From IMG/VR virus record IMGVR_UViG_3300034156_000001, positions 1-41,798 of that record: 41,798 bases of DNA; one strand, given 5' to 3'. The translations under genes were made by a program, and so were the position numbers. Positions within the stretch are counted from its first letter, which is position 1, and the number at the start of each line of letters is the position of its first letter. This DNA comes from a virus. Below the pieces are notes generated by a model, which saw nothing but the letters and a program-made list of their open reading frames with translations, did not search any database and was not told the origin of the DNA. Below, one piece after another: positions 33,106 through 40,906 of the stretch.

Positions 33106-34170
33106 CTACTCCTTGATCAGTGGGTCAGTGATCCCACGGAACGAGTCGAAGTTCGGATGACGGTAGGACCCAGAAGGCAGCCGCTCCATGTAGGTGATCT
33201 TCACAGCGTGCCGTTCGTATGGGTTCACAGCGATCTCGATGGTTTCTTCATGGCAAACCACCTCGGACCACTCGGAGATTTCACCGTAGGCCAGTCTGGT
33301 CGCGTCAATGACAGCCTTGGTGAATTCATCCTTCTGGGCCTCGGTGATGCCACCAGCCTCAACCTCGACACCGTGCTCAGTGAGAACCGTGAAGCCGATC
33401 ACCCGGCCTTCGTTGGACAGACCCGGCGTGCCCCACATGAGGCCCGTTACGACACCATCACACTCGTCGTCAGGCTTGACCTTCCACTGTCCGGTACGCT
33501 TACCGCGCTTCCAGTAGCCACAAGGGTCCTTAGCGACACCACCTTCTTTGCCCAGGGCGCGGAACTCTTCGTAGACCTTGAAGAGGTGCTGGATGGAGAA
33601 CACCGGGACCGACTTAACGAGACTCCAACGGATCTCAGGGAAGCGTAACTGCAAGGCCTGTACCTGCACTGCTGCGTGGCCTCGGCGTACCTCTTGAAAT
33701 ACCTCGTACTCATGGCCGGACAGAACAGCGTCCAGTGGGATCAGATCGAAGACGACGATCTCAACCGTGGACATGTCGATTGGAGCCATGCGGCGGAGGT
33801 CACCAGCGATCTCAGCGCACACCTTGCCGTCAATCAGGATCTCAGCCTGCAACAGGAAGCCCCCTTGTTCACGGAACAGGCCAGCGTCGAGGTGTGGGTT
33901 GAAGAACTTGTCCCAGCGTGGGTCGTTGAACAGCTTGTCACCCAGGTCAGCCAGACCATTAAAGGCCTTGCCCTCACGGCTCAAGAAGTCAACCACAGTG
34001 CCACCGCCTGGGCCCGCTTGGTACTCGACGACCATGTTCAACTGGCAACCATCTTCCTTGATGTCCAAGTTCACGTTGCCGATCTGGTCGATGACCTTCT
34101 GTACAGCGGACTCCTTGAAGTCTACCGGGCGATGCGGGTTAGTGTTCAGCGTTACGAGTGATGCGGCCAT
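33106..34170 (-). CDS. 1.3: ATP-dependent DNA ligase
   Basis: 354 residues (T7 gp1.3: 359). The adenylation motif LDIKEDGCQLN supplies the nucleophilic Lys of KxDG. The later nucleotidyltransferase motifs include VAKDPCGYWKRGKRTGQWKV and KPDDECDGVVTGLMWGTPGL, and a C-terminal OB domain ends SYRHPNFDSFRG. It seals nicks at Okazaki junctions. The start is separated by nothing from the preceding gene's stop. Confidence 0.96.
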   Translation of the reverse strand: MAASLVTLNTNPHRPVDFKESAVQKVIDQIGNVNLDIKEDGCQLNMVVEYQAGPGGGTVVDFLSREGKAFNGLADLGDKLFNDPRWDKFFNPHLDAGLFREQGGFLLQAEILIDGKVCAEIAGDLRRMAPIDMSTVEIVVFDLIPLDAVLSGHEYEVFQEVRRGHAAVQVQALQLRFPEIRWSLVKSVPVFSIQHLFKVYEEFRALGKEGGVAKDPCGYWKRGKRTGQWKVKPDDECDGVVTGLMWGTPGLSNEGRVIGFTVLTEHGVEVEAGGITEAQKDEFTKAVIDATRLAYGEISEWSEVVCHEETIEIAVNPYERHAVKITYMERLPSGSYRHPNFDSFRGITDPLIKE

Positions 34171-34437
34171 TTAAATGGTCCCCTTCAGGAATTCGGAAGT
34201 TTGCGTTGCTTGATCCCACGTCATGTAGGCAACCTTGCCATGAGTGCGAGGCGAGCAGTATTCATAGACCGTTGACAGCTCCTTACGAGCGAACATGAGG
34301 AAGTCCTCAGCGCTACGGTGGGTCATGCTGTGAAACGGGATCTTGTCTATCACGATGGTGCTGTGACCTCGCACCCGAAGGATCAGTTCGACCGTCTGGC
34401 GTGCTTGGTCTCTGTGAAGCTCGACAATGAGGCTCAC
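34171..34437 (-). CDS. Hypothetical protein before ligase
   Basis: 88 residues, MSLIVELHRDQARQTVELIL to ATQTSEFLKGTI. The slot equals that of T7 gp1.2 (85 residues, inhibitor of host dGTPase), but no convincing sequence match is seen. The ATG overlaps the previous gene's end (ATGA-type, four bases). Soluble, mixed charge. Confidence 0.7.
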   Translation of the reverse strand: MSLIVELHRDQARQTVELILRVRGHSTIVIDKIPFHSMTHRSAEDFLMFARKELSTVYEYCSPRTHGKVAYMTWDQATQTSEFLKGTI

Positions 34438-34658
34438 AGTTCTTCTCCCAGGTACTTACGGTCAGCACCTACGTTGGTCTTCTCGTGCTCGTAGCGGTAG
34501 GTCTCACGGGGCAGACGCAACGGCTTGTGTTCCTTGCGGCGGCGTTCCTGCATCACATCGAAGTCAGTCTTGCCCTCGAAGGTAGATGGGCCACCACGCA
34601 GCTCAGACAGTCGAGGCTTAGTGGCTTGGATACGGACAGCACGGTTGGAAGTTTGCAT
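34434..34658 (-). CDS. Small basic protein after RNA polymerase
   Basis: 74 residues, very rich in Arg/Lys/Glu (QERRRKEHKPLRLPRETYRY), starting MQTSNRAVRIQATKPRL. AGGAG lies 9 bases before the ATG. It occupies the T7 gp1.1 place (42 residues, also strongly basic), but homology is not clear. Probably binds nucleic acid; inference. Confidence 0.7.
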   Translation of the reverse strand: MQTSNRAVRIQATKPRLSELRGGPSTFEGKTDFDVMQERRRKEHKPLRLPRETYRYEHEKTNVGADRKYLGEEL

Positions 34659-34705
34659 CGGGTAGAACTCCTAAGGGTTTCGTTAAGTCAGGGCCCGATG
34701 GTGGA

Positions 34706-34729
34706 CCCTGTACTTGTGAGGGGATTTAA
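34706..34729 (-). promoter_or_regulatory. Phage promoter after the polymerase gene (phi1.1)
   Basis: Minus strand TTAAATCCCCTCACAAGTAC, then AGGG; AAG subclass with AAGTACA. It overlaps the RNA polymerase stop, like T7 phi1.1. Confidence 0.82.
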
Positions 34730-37386
34730 GCAAAGGCGAATTGAGACTTGAGGATCTCACGGATGTTCAGCGACCCACGCTTTGGCAGCGGAGGCATCTT
34801 TCCCATCTGGGTCTCATGAAGTTGCTCGATGAACTGGTCGCGGAAGTCTGAGAGGACATCGTGGTGCTCGTAGGAGTTCACGAAGGTCTCACGGACAGCC
34901 TTGAAGAGGTTCCCAGCGTGTGCCGGTATGGTCCCGAAGGAGTCATGGATCAGGGCAAAGTAGGTGATCCCGTAGGCATCATGAGCGTGGGTAACCGTCT
35001 TGCGAAGGTGGGACCCGTCCAGGCTATGCACGAAGTTAGGCGAGATGCCCGACTCTTGCTTCCTGGCGTCGATCTTCTTGGGCCCTTTCGTGTCCGTAAT
35101 GATCGTCGTCTGGAGCCTTACGTCGCCCAGGAGGATCAGGTCGATTCGACGTGAGTCCTGTACGCGGTACTCCTGCCACACAGGGAACCCATCAGGTGTG
35201 ACCCAGTAGACCGGCATGGCTGGCTTCAGGATCTCGACCTCAGGGGTCTTCTTGGTCTTCTTGGTCTTGACTTCAGCAGCCAGCAACTTGGCCGACTTCT
35301 GGAGCCACTCCATGGCCTCAACTGCTGCCACCACGGTCTTGCCTACGCTCTCCCAGATCAGTCCGGCCATGTATCGAGCTGCCTGCTGTGCCTGTGGAAA
35401 GTTCAGCGACCCGGAGTCAACTGCTGGCGTGATGATGTCGTCGCGGACCTGATCAGTAAAGCCGAACTCCTTGGACCCGTAGGCCAGGGTCATCACCGAC
35501 CGCTTGGTGACGCTGCGATCAACCCCGTGAGCAAGCCACTGAGCAGCCAAGGTTCGAGTTCCGAGTACTCGCCGCTCCGTGATCTCTCCAGTCTTTTCGT
35601 CAACCCGTGTTTCTGAGGAATCATCTGTGCCGTTAACGATGTGTACTCGAAGCGTATCGTTAACTCCGTCTGACACCAGTCGATAGATGTCTTGAACGCT
35701 GGGAGATGGGAGCAGATTGACCGCTCTTCCGCCAGTCTCGTCTCGAAGCATTGCCGAAAAGTGTTGAATGCCAGAGCAACTTCCATCAAAAGCAATGGGC
35801 AGAGCTGATACGTGGTTCGGACCGTCCTTAACGACTCCAGCCCACTCAAAACAGAAGGCAAGGAAGCAAAAGGGACTATCCATTGACATCCATTCTGTGT
35901 TCTGAAGTGGGTCTCCAGCGCAACGGAGGATGCAGTCTTCATTGTCTCGTACCCATTGTTGGCGTTCATCAAAAGGGACCTTATCGACGCCTGCCGTGTT
36001 CGCACCGTGGATCATTAGCCACTTGATGCCGTCTTCACCTACCGGTTCACCCTTGGAAGCCATCAGGAGACCCTTTGTGAGGTCGTTGCCCTGAGGGCTG
36101 AAGGTGGGCAGTGCGTAGACCCGACCACGCCAGTCGAGGTTATGAGGGAAGTAGATGGCCTCGTAGTCGTTGAACTTACGGGCGATCTCCACGGTTGTTT
36201 CAAGGGTCAATCGTCGTGACACTCGGGCCGCTTCGTTGCGGTAGGTGCCAGCGGCGCCCTTCTTCCAGGCCTTTAGGGCATCTGGATTCGTTTCGATGTC
36301 GTCGGGTTTCGTGGGGAGTTCAAGCTGGTCCGCAAGGGGCCACTTCTTGACCTGTACGTTCTTCCACGTCATCAGCGCTTCAGCCACTTCGAGGACCGGT
36401 GTGTTGATGGCCCACGCTGTGTTCTGTGCGATGTTCACGGCCTTGTAGACCTCGGACATGTCCACGTCACGGTAGCGCTCAAGAGCAGCCTTCGTGTGGG
36501 TCCGAATGAACCGAGTAGGCCGACGACCCTTGCCCCAGTATCCACCACCAACTGGACGGGTCCAGGGACGCGGAGGGACCACCATAGGCTGGTTGTACGT
36601 GTTGATCCCAGCGAGCGAAAAGGCCCGCTTGGACAACTGTTCTACCCACTCAGGGCTCAGTTCGACCATCTGGATGTCGTCGTTCTTGTTGCCAGCGTTG
36701 TGACGCTTGAACTCGACCAAGCCGGTGGACTTCATGAGGACCTCAAGGCACCGGGCCCCGATGTGAAACATGATGTCCGGGTCTTCATTGGTCCAGTCGT
36801 GCCAGCCACCGTTCAACTCACCGGCTTCGAGCATCTTGTCTTCCACAGCAGCCATGAAAGCACGCTTGTAGGTGTGACCGTTGCGCTTGTTCAGTGCCTC
36901 ACGGATGTGGTTCTGGAAGTGCTTGGCTTCCTCGTCACGGATGCGACCGAAGCGCGCTTCCTCTTCGATACGGCGACCAATCGAGGTTGCCATCCGGCTC
37001 AGCTCGTTACGGGAACGACCCAGCTCACCCATTACGGTCTTTACGGTGATCGCTCCGATGCGTTCTGGCGAGACCATGTTGAGGTACTTCAGAGCCACCG
37101 ACTTTCGGCGGACCTTATGGGTCTGGTGTTGGCACCACTCGGCCATCTCAGTGGCAAACCGTGGGACCAGCATTGCGACCAGGGGTTTTGCAACAGAGGT
37201 CTCAGCCCCTTCACCGCGCTTGTGTTGACGCTCAAGGGCCTTGTGGAACTTAGCCTCACCGATGGTGTGCGACTCGTGCTCAAGGGCCAGTTGGGCCGCT
37301 GCAAGCTCTTCACCGTACAGACCTGAGAGGGTCCGAAAGGCCCAGTCAGTTTTCACATCGTCGAAGTTATGCCGCTGAATTTCCAT
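34726..37386 (-). CDS. 1: DNA-dependent RNA polymerase, single subunit
   Basis: 886 residues (T7 gp1: 883). Catalytic Asp534 (AFDGSCSGIQHFSAMLRDE), Lys628 and Tyr636 (KRSVMTLAYGSKEFGF) and Asp815 (ALIHDSFGTIPA); ends with the FAFA foot. The specificity loop is YRVQDSRRIDLILLGDVRLQ: Asp749 stands where T7 has Asn748 and T3 has Asp, in line with the T3-like CCCTCAC promoters. Codons of residues about 466-626 are richer in GAT, GAA, TTT and CAA than the flanks, hinting at a recombined segment. A phage promoter about 100 bases upstream implies self-activation. Confidence 0.98.
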   Translation of the reverse strand: MEIQRHNFDDVKTDWAFRTLSGLYGEELAAAQLALEHESHTIGEAKFHKALERQHKRGEGAETSVAKPLVAMLVPRFATEMAEWCQHQTHKVRRKSVALKYLNMVSPERIGAITVKTVMGELGRSRNELSRMATSIGRRIEEEARFGRIRDEEAKHFQNHIREALNKRNGHTYKRAFMAAVEDKMLEAGELNGGWHDWTNEDPDIMFHIGARCLEVLMKSTGLVEFKRHNAGNKNDDIQMVELSPEWVEQLSKRAFSLAGINTYNQPMVVPPRPWTRPVGGGYWGKGRRPTRFIRTHTKAALERYRDVDMSEVYKAVNIAQNTAWAINTPVLEVAEALMTWKNVQVKKWPLADQLELPTKPDDIETNPDALKAWKKGAAGTYRNEAARVSRRLTLETTVEIARKFNDYEAIYFPHNLDWRGRVYALPTFSPQGNDLTKGLLMASKGEPVGEDGIKWLMIHGANTAGVDKVPFDERQQWVRDNEDCILRCAGDPLQNTEWMSMDSPFCFLAFCFEWAGVVKDGPNHVSALPIAFDGSCSGIQHFSAMLRDETGGRAVNLLPSPSVQDIYRLVSDGVNDTLRVHIVNGTDDSSETRVDEKTGEITERRVLGTRTLAAQWLAHGVDRSVTKRSVMTLAYGSKEFGFTDQVRDDIITPAVDSGSLNFPQAQQAARYMAGLIWESVGKTVVAAVEAMEWLQKSAKLLAAEVKTKKTKKTPEVEILKPAMPVYWVTPDGFPVWQEYRVQDSRRIDLILLGDVRLQTTIITDTKGPKKIDARKQESGISPNFVHSLDGSHLRKTVTHAHDAYGITYFALIHDSFGTIPAHAGNLFKAVRETFVNSYEHHDVLSDFRDQFIEQLHETQMGKMPPLPKRGSLNIREILKSQFAFA

Positions 37387-37403
37387 TACTACCTCGTTTG
37401 CTC

Positions 37404-37475
37404 TTACTTAAAGAGCTTTTACTTAAAGGGAAGAATATAAAGATAAATCTTAGAGTCCCTTAAAGAATCTTTAAG
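37404..37475. repeat. A+T-rich leader with CTTAAAG repeats before RNA polymerase gene
   Basis: TTACTTAAAG occurs at 37404-37413 and 37419-37428, and the palindrome CTTAAAGAATCTTTAAG at 37459-37475. They lie in the untranslated leader of the polymerase mRNA and could form hairpins for RNase III processing or host factor sites. The motif resembles the repeats in the presumed end region. Confidence 0.6.
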
Positions 37476-37483
37476 TAGAAGCT

Positions 37484-37507
37484 CCGTGTTCTTGTGAGGG
37501 TTTTAAA
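37484..37507 (-). promoter_or_regulatory. Phage promoter upstream of the phage RNA polymerase gene
   Basis: Minus strand TTTAAAACCCTCACAAGAAC, then ACGGAG; AAG subclass, one A shorter before the core. It overlaps the stop of the upstream gene and reads into gene 1. T7 has no own-type promoter directly before gene 1. Confidence 0.85.
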
Positions 37508-37512
37508 TTCCC

Positions 37513-37878
37513 TCAGCGTTGCACGGCCTTGATCCTGCCGCGAACGTCCTCCAACTTGTAGACAAACGTCTCGATCTTGCGATCATCCCGCAGGTCGTTA
37601 CTCAGCTTTATGATGCTGGCCGTTGTGTGCCCAACCATGCCCAGGCTGTGGGTCTGGTAGATGTCCTGTTGACGGTCCTTACTATATGACTCCTGGGTGA
37701 TACGCACGGTCGCCATGTCAATCTCAGCGGTCAACTTGTAGACCCAGCGACCACAAGGGCCCCAGCCGGTGTGCCAGTCGAGGACCTTATGGCCCGTAAC
37801 GGAAGCAACATGGCCGCGATCAGGGTCAATCAAGCGGGCATCTACTTCGATTGCGAACTTAATGCTGTGCAGGTTCAT
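37513..37878 (-). CDS. Hypothetical early protein before RNA polymerase
   Basis: 121 residues from the ATG at 37878 (MNLHSIKFAIEVDARLIDPD). An open reading upstream would add 23 unlikely residues in the previous gene. Contains a His/Trp segment DWHTGWGPCGRWVYKL and a charged C-terminus. Four-base spacing to its neighbour indicates an early operon. Family unknown. Confidence 0.72.
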   Translation of the reverse strand: MNLHSIKFAIEVDARLIDPDRGHVASVTGHKVLDWHTGWGPCGRWVYKLTAEIDMATVRITQESYSKDRQQDIYQTHSLGMVGHTTASIIKLSNDLRDDRKIETFVYKLEDVRGRIKAVQR

Positions 37879-37880
37879 CG

Positions 37881-38129
37881 TTAGATGCCTCGGCGGAAAC
37901 AGTTGGTGAAGTCGCCCCGTTCGGTGAAGTGCTGCGCACCCCGCCACCCTGGCAAGTCGAGACGGACCTGAATGGACCGCTGAAGCTCAGTGCGTTGAGC
38001 CCCGTAGCAGGCACCCATTACAGCCGCCTTGCCTTCAGGATGGGCCCGCATGGTCTGCTGAATAGCGAACTGCTTGGCGTCCATGATGGCCCGGTCCGTC
38101 TTGCCTAATTTCCGTTCTGTGCGGTGCAT
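37881..38129 (-). CDS. Hypothetical small basic early protein
   Basis: 82 residues, MHRTERKLGKTDRAIMDAKQ to FTERGDFTNCFRRGI; basic and Gln/Arg-rich. AAGGA lies 9 bases upstream of the ATG. It starts at the stop codon of the oxygenase-like gene. No family recognised. Confidence 0.68.
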   Translation of the reverse strand: MHRTERKLGKTDRAIMDAKQFAIQQTMRAHPEGKAAVMGACYGAQRTELQRSIQVRLDLPGWRGAQHFTERGDFTNCFRRGI

Positions 38130-38944
38130 TATTCTGAATCCTTGGTTTGGTTGTACCAGTGTACCAGCAGATTGCGAGTACCTTCGAGGACCGGGAGACC
38201 CATATGGAGCCTCGACCGGCCATTAAACAGCATTCCCCACCCTGGCGAGAGTTGAGGGACCACAGCGGGCTCCATGAAGGGTCCTTGATAGACCGCCGTG
38301 CCGCCGCCTGCATGACTATTGGACAGGGCCACCACCAGGGTCACCTCACTGTCATCGTCGAGATGCCAGCAGCCGTGAGGCGTGTTGTGAGGCTTGTACC
38401 GTGCCGCCTGGATGCTCATGCAGTCGCCCACTTCGACCCCGTAGAGGACCTGTACGAGCTTTGCCATGTAGGCGGCGTAGAGACCTCTGAGGCACTCATG
38501 CAGCTCATGGTCCTTGTTGACCAGAATCAGCTCAGGTATCTGCGCGGAGAGTGGCTCTTCCTCGTTCACAGCATACTGCAACAGCTCGAAGCTATTGAGC
38601 ATCTGCTGGCAAAACAGAGGGTTGAGGTAGCGCGCCGCATAGACCCCTGGCGCTACCTGCATCACGTTCTCATACAGGAAGTTGCGCCACGCTGGATTCA
38701 TGCGCAAGGCCCGAGGCCCAACCGGCTGGTTGCCTTCATCGGCATAGTCGATCATCTCATTGAGCAGGGCGATACCGTCCCACAGCCCAGGCGCCAGCTT
38801 GTCCCATCGGCACGCCCATCGGCACGCCCATCGGCTTACCACGCCAGCAGCCACCAGATCCACCTGACCTCGGCGCGCTACTCCATTATTCAGGGCCGCG
38901 TCGATGGCATGAACTACGTTCGCTGACAGATGGCTACGATTCAT
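38129..38944 (-). CDS. Probable 2OG-Fe(II) oxygenase (prolyl hydroxylase-like)
   Basis: 271 residues. The C-terminal half carries the iron/2-oxoglutarate facial triad: HLD at 194-196, His247 (GRSRLHMGLPVLEGTR) and the 2OG-binding Arg257. VTLVVALSNSHAGGGTAVYQ supplies the beta-strand and GG turn of the P4H jelly-roll fold. The N-terminal half is helical and unassigned, with an odd RWACRWACRW repeat from a 12-bp DNA repeat. Such enzymes hydroxylate or demethylate protein, nucleic acid or metabolites. Early expression points to modification of a host target. The substrate is unknown. Confidence 0.82.
   Translation of the reverse strand: MNRSHLSANVVHAIDAALNNGVARRGQVDLVAAGVVSRWACRWACRWDKLAPGLWDGIALLNEMIDYADEGNQPVGPRALRMNPAWRNFLYENVMQVAPGVYAARYLNPLFCQQMLNSFELLQYAVNEEEPLSAQIPELILVNKDHELHECLRGLYAAYMAKLVQVLYGVEVGDCMSIQAARYKPHNTPHGCWHLDDDSEVTLVVALSNSHAGGGTAVYQGPFMEPAVVPQLSPGWGMLFNGRSRLHMGLPVLEGTRNLLVHWYNQTKDSE
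38803..38835. repeat. 12-bp tandem repeat in the oxygenase gene
   Basis: CCCATCGGCACG twice, then CCCATCGGC. It encodes RWAC units near residues 38-47. Multiples of 12 keep the frame, so copy number can vary without breaking the gene. Confidence 0.85.
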
Positions 38945-39474
38945 AGTGGCTCCGTCCAGCTAATCATGAGGAACACTTCGCGGCTGACCTTCTTGAAGGA
39001 GCCATCAGGTTGCACAGCATACATCCGCTTGCGACCCAGCCAGTCCCGTTGGAAGCCTACATGGAACCGGTGACCACCATATGTCCGGGCCTCGTGGCTC
39101 ACACCTTGGTCCTTCAGGAGTGCAATGCGCTCGGCCTTCAGGTTCCGCACTTGCTCTTCACGAGCCAAGGTGACCAAAGGGTGCTCAGTCAGGTCATACG
39201 ACTCAGCGTTGAGCGACCAGAAGTGCAGGCTATCAAGGTCCGTCCAGTTCCGCACAGCGGCCTTCAGGATCATGTGACCCACGTCACGGCCATCGGTGTC
39301 GATGAAGCGGAAGCAGTAGCCGAGTGCATCCTTGACCAGGGTCACCAGCAGGAACGGTTGCTTGTTGCGATTGAGCATGCGGACCGACTCCCCAGTCTTC
39401 AGGACGTGCGCCATTGCTTGGCGAATTTCGGAGCCCTTCATGGTGAAGGACGTATAGTTCAGTGAGATAGCCAT
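38941..39474 (-). CDS. Hypothetical early protein
   Basis: 177 residues, MAISLNYTSFTMKGSEIRQA to FLMISWTEPL. Contains LKTGESVRMLNRNKQPFLLV, a likely beta-rich region, and GGHRFHVGFQRDWLGRKRMY. AAGGAG precedes the ATG. It overlaps the oxygenase start (four bases), so the two are likely coupled. Family unknown. Confidence 0.75.
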   Translation of the reverse strand: MAISLNYTSFTMKGSEIRQAMAHVLKTGESVRMLNRNKQPFLLVTLVKDALGYCFRFIDTDGRDVGHMILKAAVRNWTDLDSLHFWSLNAESYDLTEHPLVTLAREEQVRNLKAERIALLKDQGVSHEARTYGGHRFHVGFQRDWLGRKRMYAVQPDGSFKKVSREVFLMISWTEPL

Positions 39475-39551
39475 GAAGGCTCCTTACGTTGGTGTGGTAG
39501 AGATTCCAGCGGTGACCCCTGTGCATCACAAGGGCCACGACTTGACGCTCT

Positions 39552-39827
39552 TTAGAAGCCCTTGAGGGCCGCTTTACGTGGTGGCTCGTAGGTCACCGTG
39601 CTCATGACCCGATAGTCGTAGTCAGGGAAGCGCTTTGCCATCTCCTGCAAATCCACGAGGCAGATGTCCGTCTGGGCCAGCGTGTAGCCTTTGTGGCGCA
39701 GGTTAGAACAGTCCAGCCAGACCCGACCGGCTTCGGCCTGGGTGATAGCGGACGCTTTGCAGTCAGCTCCCCGCAGCTTGCGTTGGATAACCAGTGAGAT
39801 GCCTTCAGACGGATTGAGGATGCTCAC
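39552..39827 (-). CDS. Hypothetical early protein
   Basis: 91 residues, MSILNPSEGISLVIQRKLRG to PPRKAALKGF. Four-base overlap with the preceding gene; GGAGG upstream. Soluble and without known motif. The 78 bases after it hold only the ribosome site of the next gene. Confidence 0.72.
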   Translation of the reverse strand: MSILNPSEGISLVIQRKLRGADCKASAITQAEAGRVWLDCSNLRHKGYTLAQTDICLVDLQEMAKRFPDYDYRVMSTVTYEPPRKAALKGF

Positions 39828-40150
39828 AGGCGACCTCCTTCGTTCACAGTCTGGCTCGAAGTGTCCAAGCCGATGTCGCTATGGATCACGTTGACCACGT
39901 TGACTTGGCAACCGGCCAGGGCCAGGACGAATACGACACACAGGCACACCAGTGCCACGTAACCGAGAGCTTTCAGCATTTTCGACGATCCCTTCTTGTA
40001 GGCCTTATAGGCATTGATACCGCGCTTGATGGACGCATTGTTTGCCACGAACTGGCGAACCATACGACCCTTGTGCATCACGAAGGCACCCTCAAAGGTC
40101 CCCTCAGGCTTCTTGGAGCCAGACCCAGTGTACTTGTTAGGCTTCGGCAT
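39824..40150 (-). CDS. Hypothetical membrane protein or lipoprotein
   Basis: 108 residues. A basic N-terminal region (KPNKYTGSGSKKPEGTFEGA) is followed by one hydrophobic segment ALGYVALVCLCVVFVLALAG with Cys next to it, and a short outer tail. An internal ATG (MLKALGYVAL, codon 58) with AAGGGA upstream would yield a 51-residue product with signal and lipobox LALAGC. Both forms may be made. Overlaps the upstream gene by 14 bases. Confidence 0.7.
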   Translation of the reverse strand: MPKPNKYTGSGSKKPEGTFEGAFVMHKGRMVRQFVANNASIKRGINAYKAYKKGSSKMLKALGYVALVCLCVVFVLALAGCQVNVVNVIHSDIGLDTSSQTVNEGGRL

Positions 40151-40571
40151 GGGTCACCTCCACAGAAGCCGCAGTGTATTCCTCAGGGTACTTGCGTTGC
40201 CGGAAGTCTGTATCTCCAGGCTTCAGCTCGACGGTGGCCGTCTTGAGTTCCTCATGGATGGCCGCTTGGGACAACTCAGCGGCTGCATAGTCCAGCCCAA
40301 CAATCGCCCGGAGTTCTTCAAGGGGCAACTCTTCAGTGGGATTTAGGCCCAGAGCGTCCTGACGAGTGCTGTAGGCCTCCAGGCCAGCCCAGAAGTCACG
40401 GTGCCGCTTCAGGTCACCATTCTCCAGGGTGAACCAATGTTTCTTCCCGGCCCGCTTGATCAACTGAAGAGCCACGTTCTTGTGGTCGATGCGAGCAACC
40501 GAGGTGTGTACCACGATGTACTTGCGACCAGCGATCTTGATGGTCTTAGCGGTGCGTTTAGCTTGGGACAT
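40137..40571 (-). CDS. Hypothetical early protein
   Basis: 144 residues. Basic first half (MSQAKRTAKTIKIAGRKYIV, RAGKKHWFTLENGDLKRHRD) and acidic second half with LPLEELRAIVGLDYAAAELS. AGGAG lies 8 bases before the ATG. No known family. Confidence 0.72.
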   Translation of the reverse strand: MSQAKRTAKTIKIAGRKYIVVHTSVARIDHKNVALQLIKRAGKKHWFTLENGDLKRHRDFWAGLEAYSTRQDALGLNPTEELPLEELRAIVGLDYAAAELSQAAIHEELKTATVELKPGDTDFRQRKYPEEYTAASVEVTHAEA

Positions 40572-40581
40572 GGTGAATCTC

Positions 40582-40701
40582 CTACGATTTAGCGATTGGA
40601 AGAATGATGCAGCGGCAAGCCAGGATGTCTACTATCCAGACCCGTGTGGCCGACTCTTGAGCCAGCCGATTGCAGTTGCGACAGAGCATTAGGACGCCCA
40701 T
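40582..40701 (-). CDS. Small Cys-rich (zinc-ribbon-like) protein
   Basis: 39 residues, MGVLMLCRNCNRLAQESATR then VWIVDILACRCIILPIAKS. CxxC and CxC pairs 21 residues apart could bind zinc. GAGG lies 9 bases upstream of the ATG at 40701; Met5 is an alternative. Ten bases follow the previous stop. Function unknown. Confidence 0.6.
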   Translation of the reverse strand: MGVLMLCRNCNRLAQESATRVWIVDILACRCIILPIAKS

Positions 40702-40711
40702 TAGGTGACCC

Positions 40712-40906
40712 TCAGTCGTTGTTGATGAAGTGTGCAGCGGTGCCCAGTGCGTCCTGGCGATCATCAGTGTGATAATCGGCGCCCTTCTGGTACACACCAC
40801 CACGATGAAACCGTACCTTGAACTCTCCCCACTCGGCACCGTAATGGACCGTAGCGGTCTTGCCGTTCTCGGCGTTGATCAGGTCAGCAAACTTCTTGAA
40901 GGACAT
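40712..40906 (-). CDS. Hypothetical early protein, complete copy
   Basis: 64 residues, MSFKKFADLINAENGKTATV to GTAAHFINND. The ATG overlaps the stop of the 160-residue gene (TGATG). Most of its length is duplicated at window start, where the second residue differs. No family recognised. Confidence 0.75.
   Translation of the reverse strand: MSFKKFADLINAENGKTATVHYGAEWGEFKVRFHRGGVYQKGADYHTDDRQDALGTAAHFINND

Noticed and set aside
35493-36005. 170-codon minus-strand frame inside the RNA polymerase gene
   Set aside because: Runs in a different frame across catalytic motifs of the polymerase. It is a by-product of the unusual codon use there and not a nested gene.
39284-39538. 84-codon minus-strand frame overlapping the 177-residue early gene
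   Set aside because: Out of phase with a longer ORF that has a proper AAGGAG; composition is that of a shadow.
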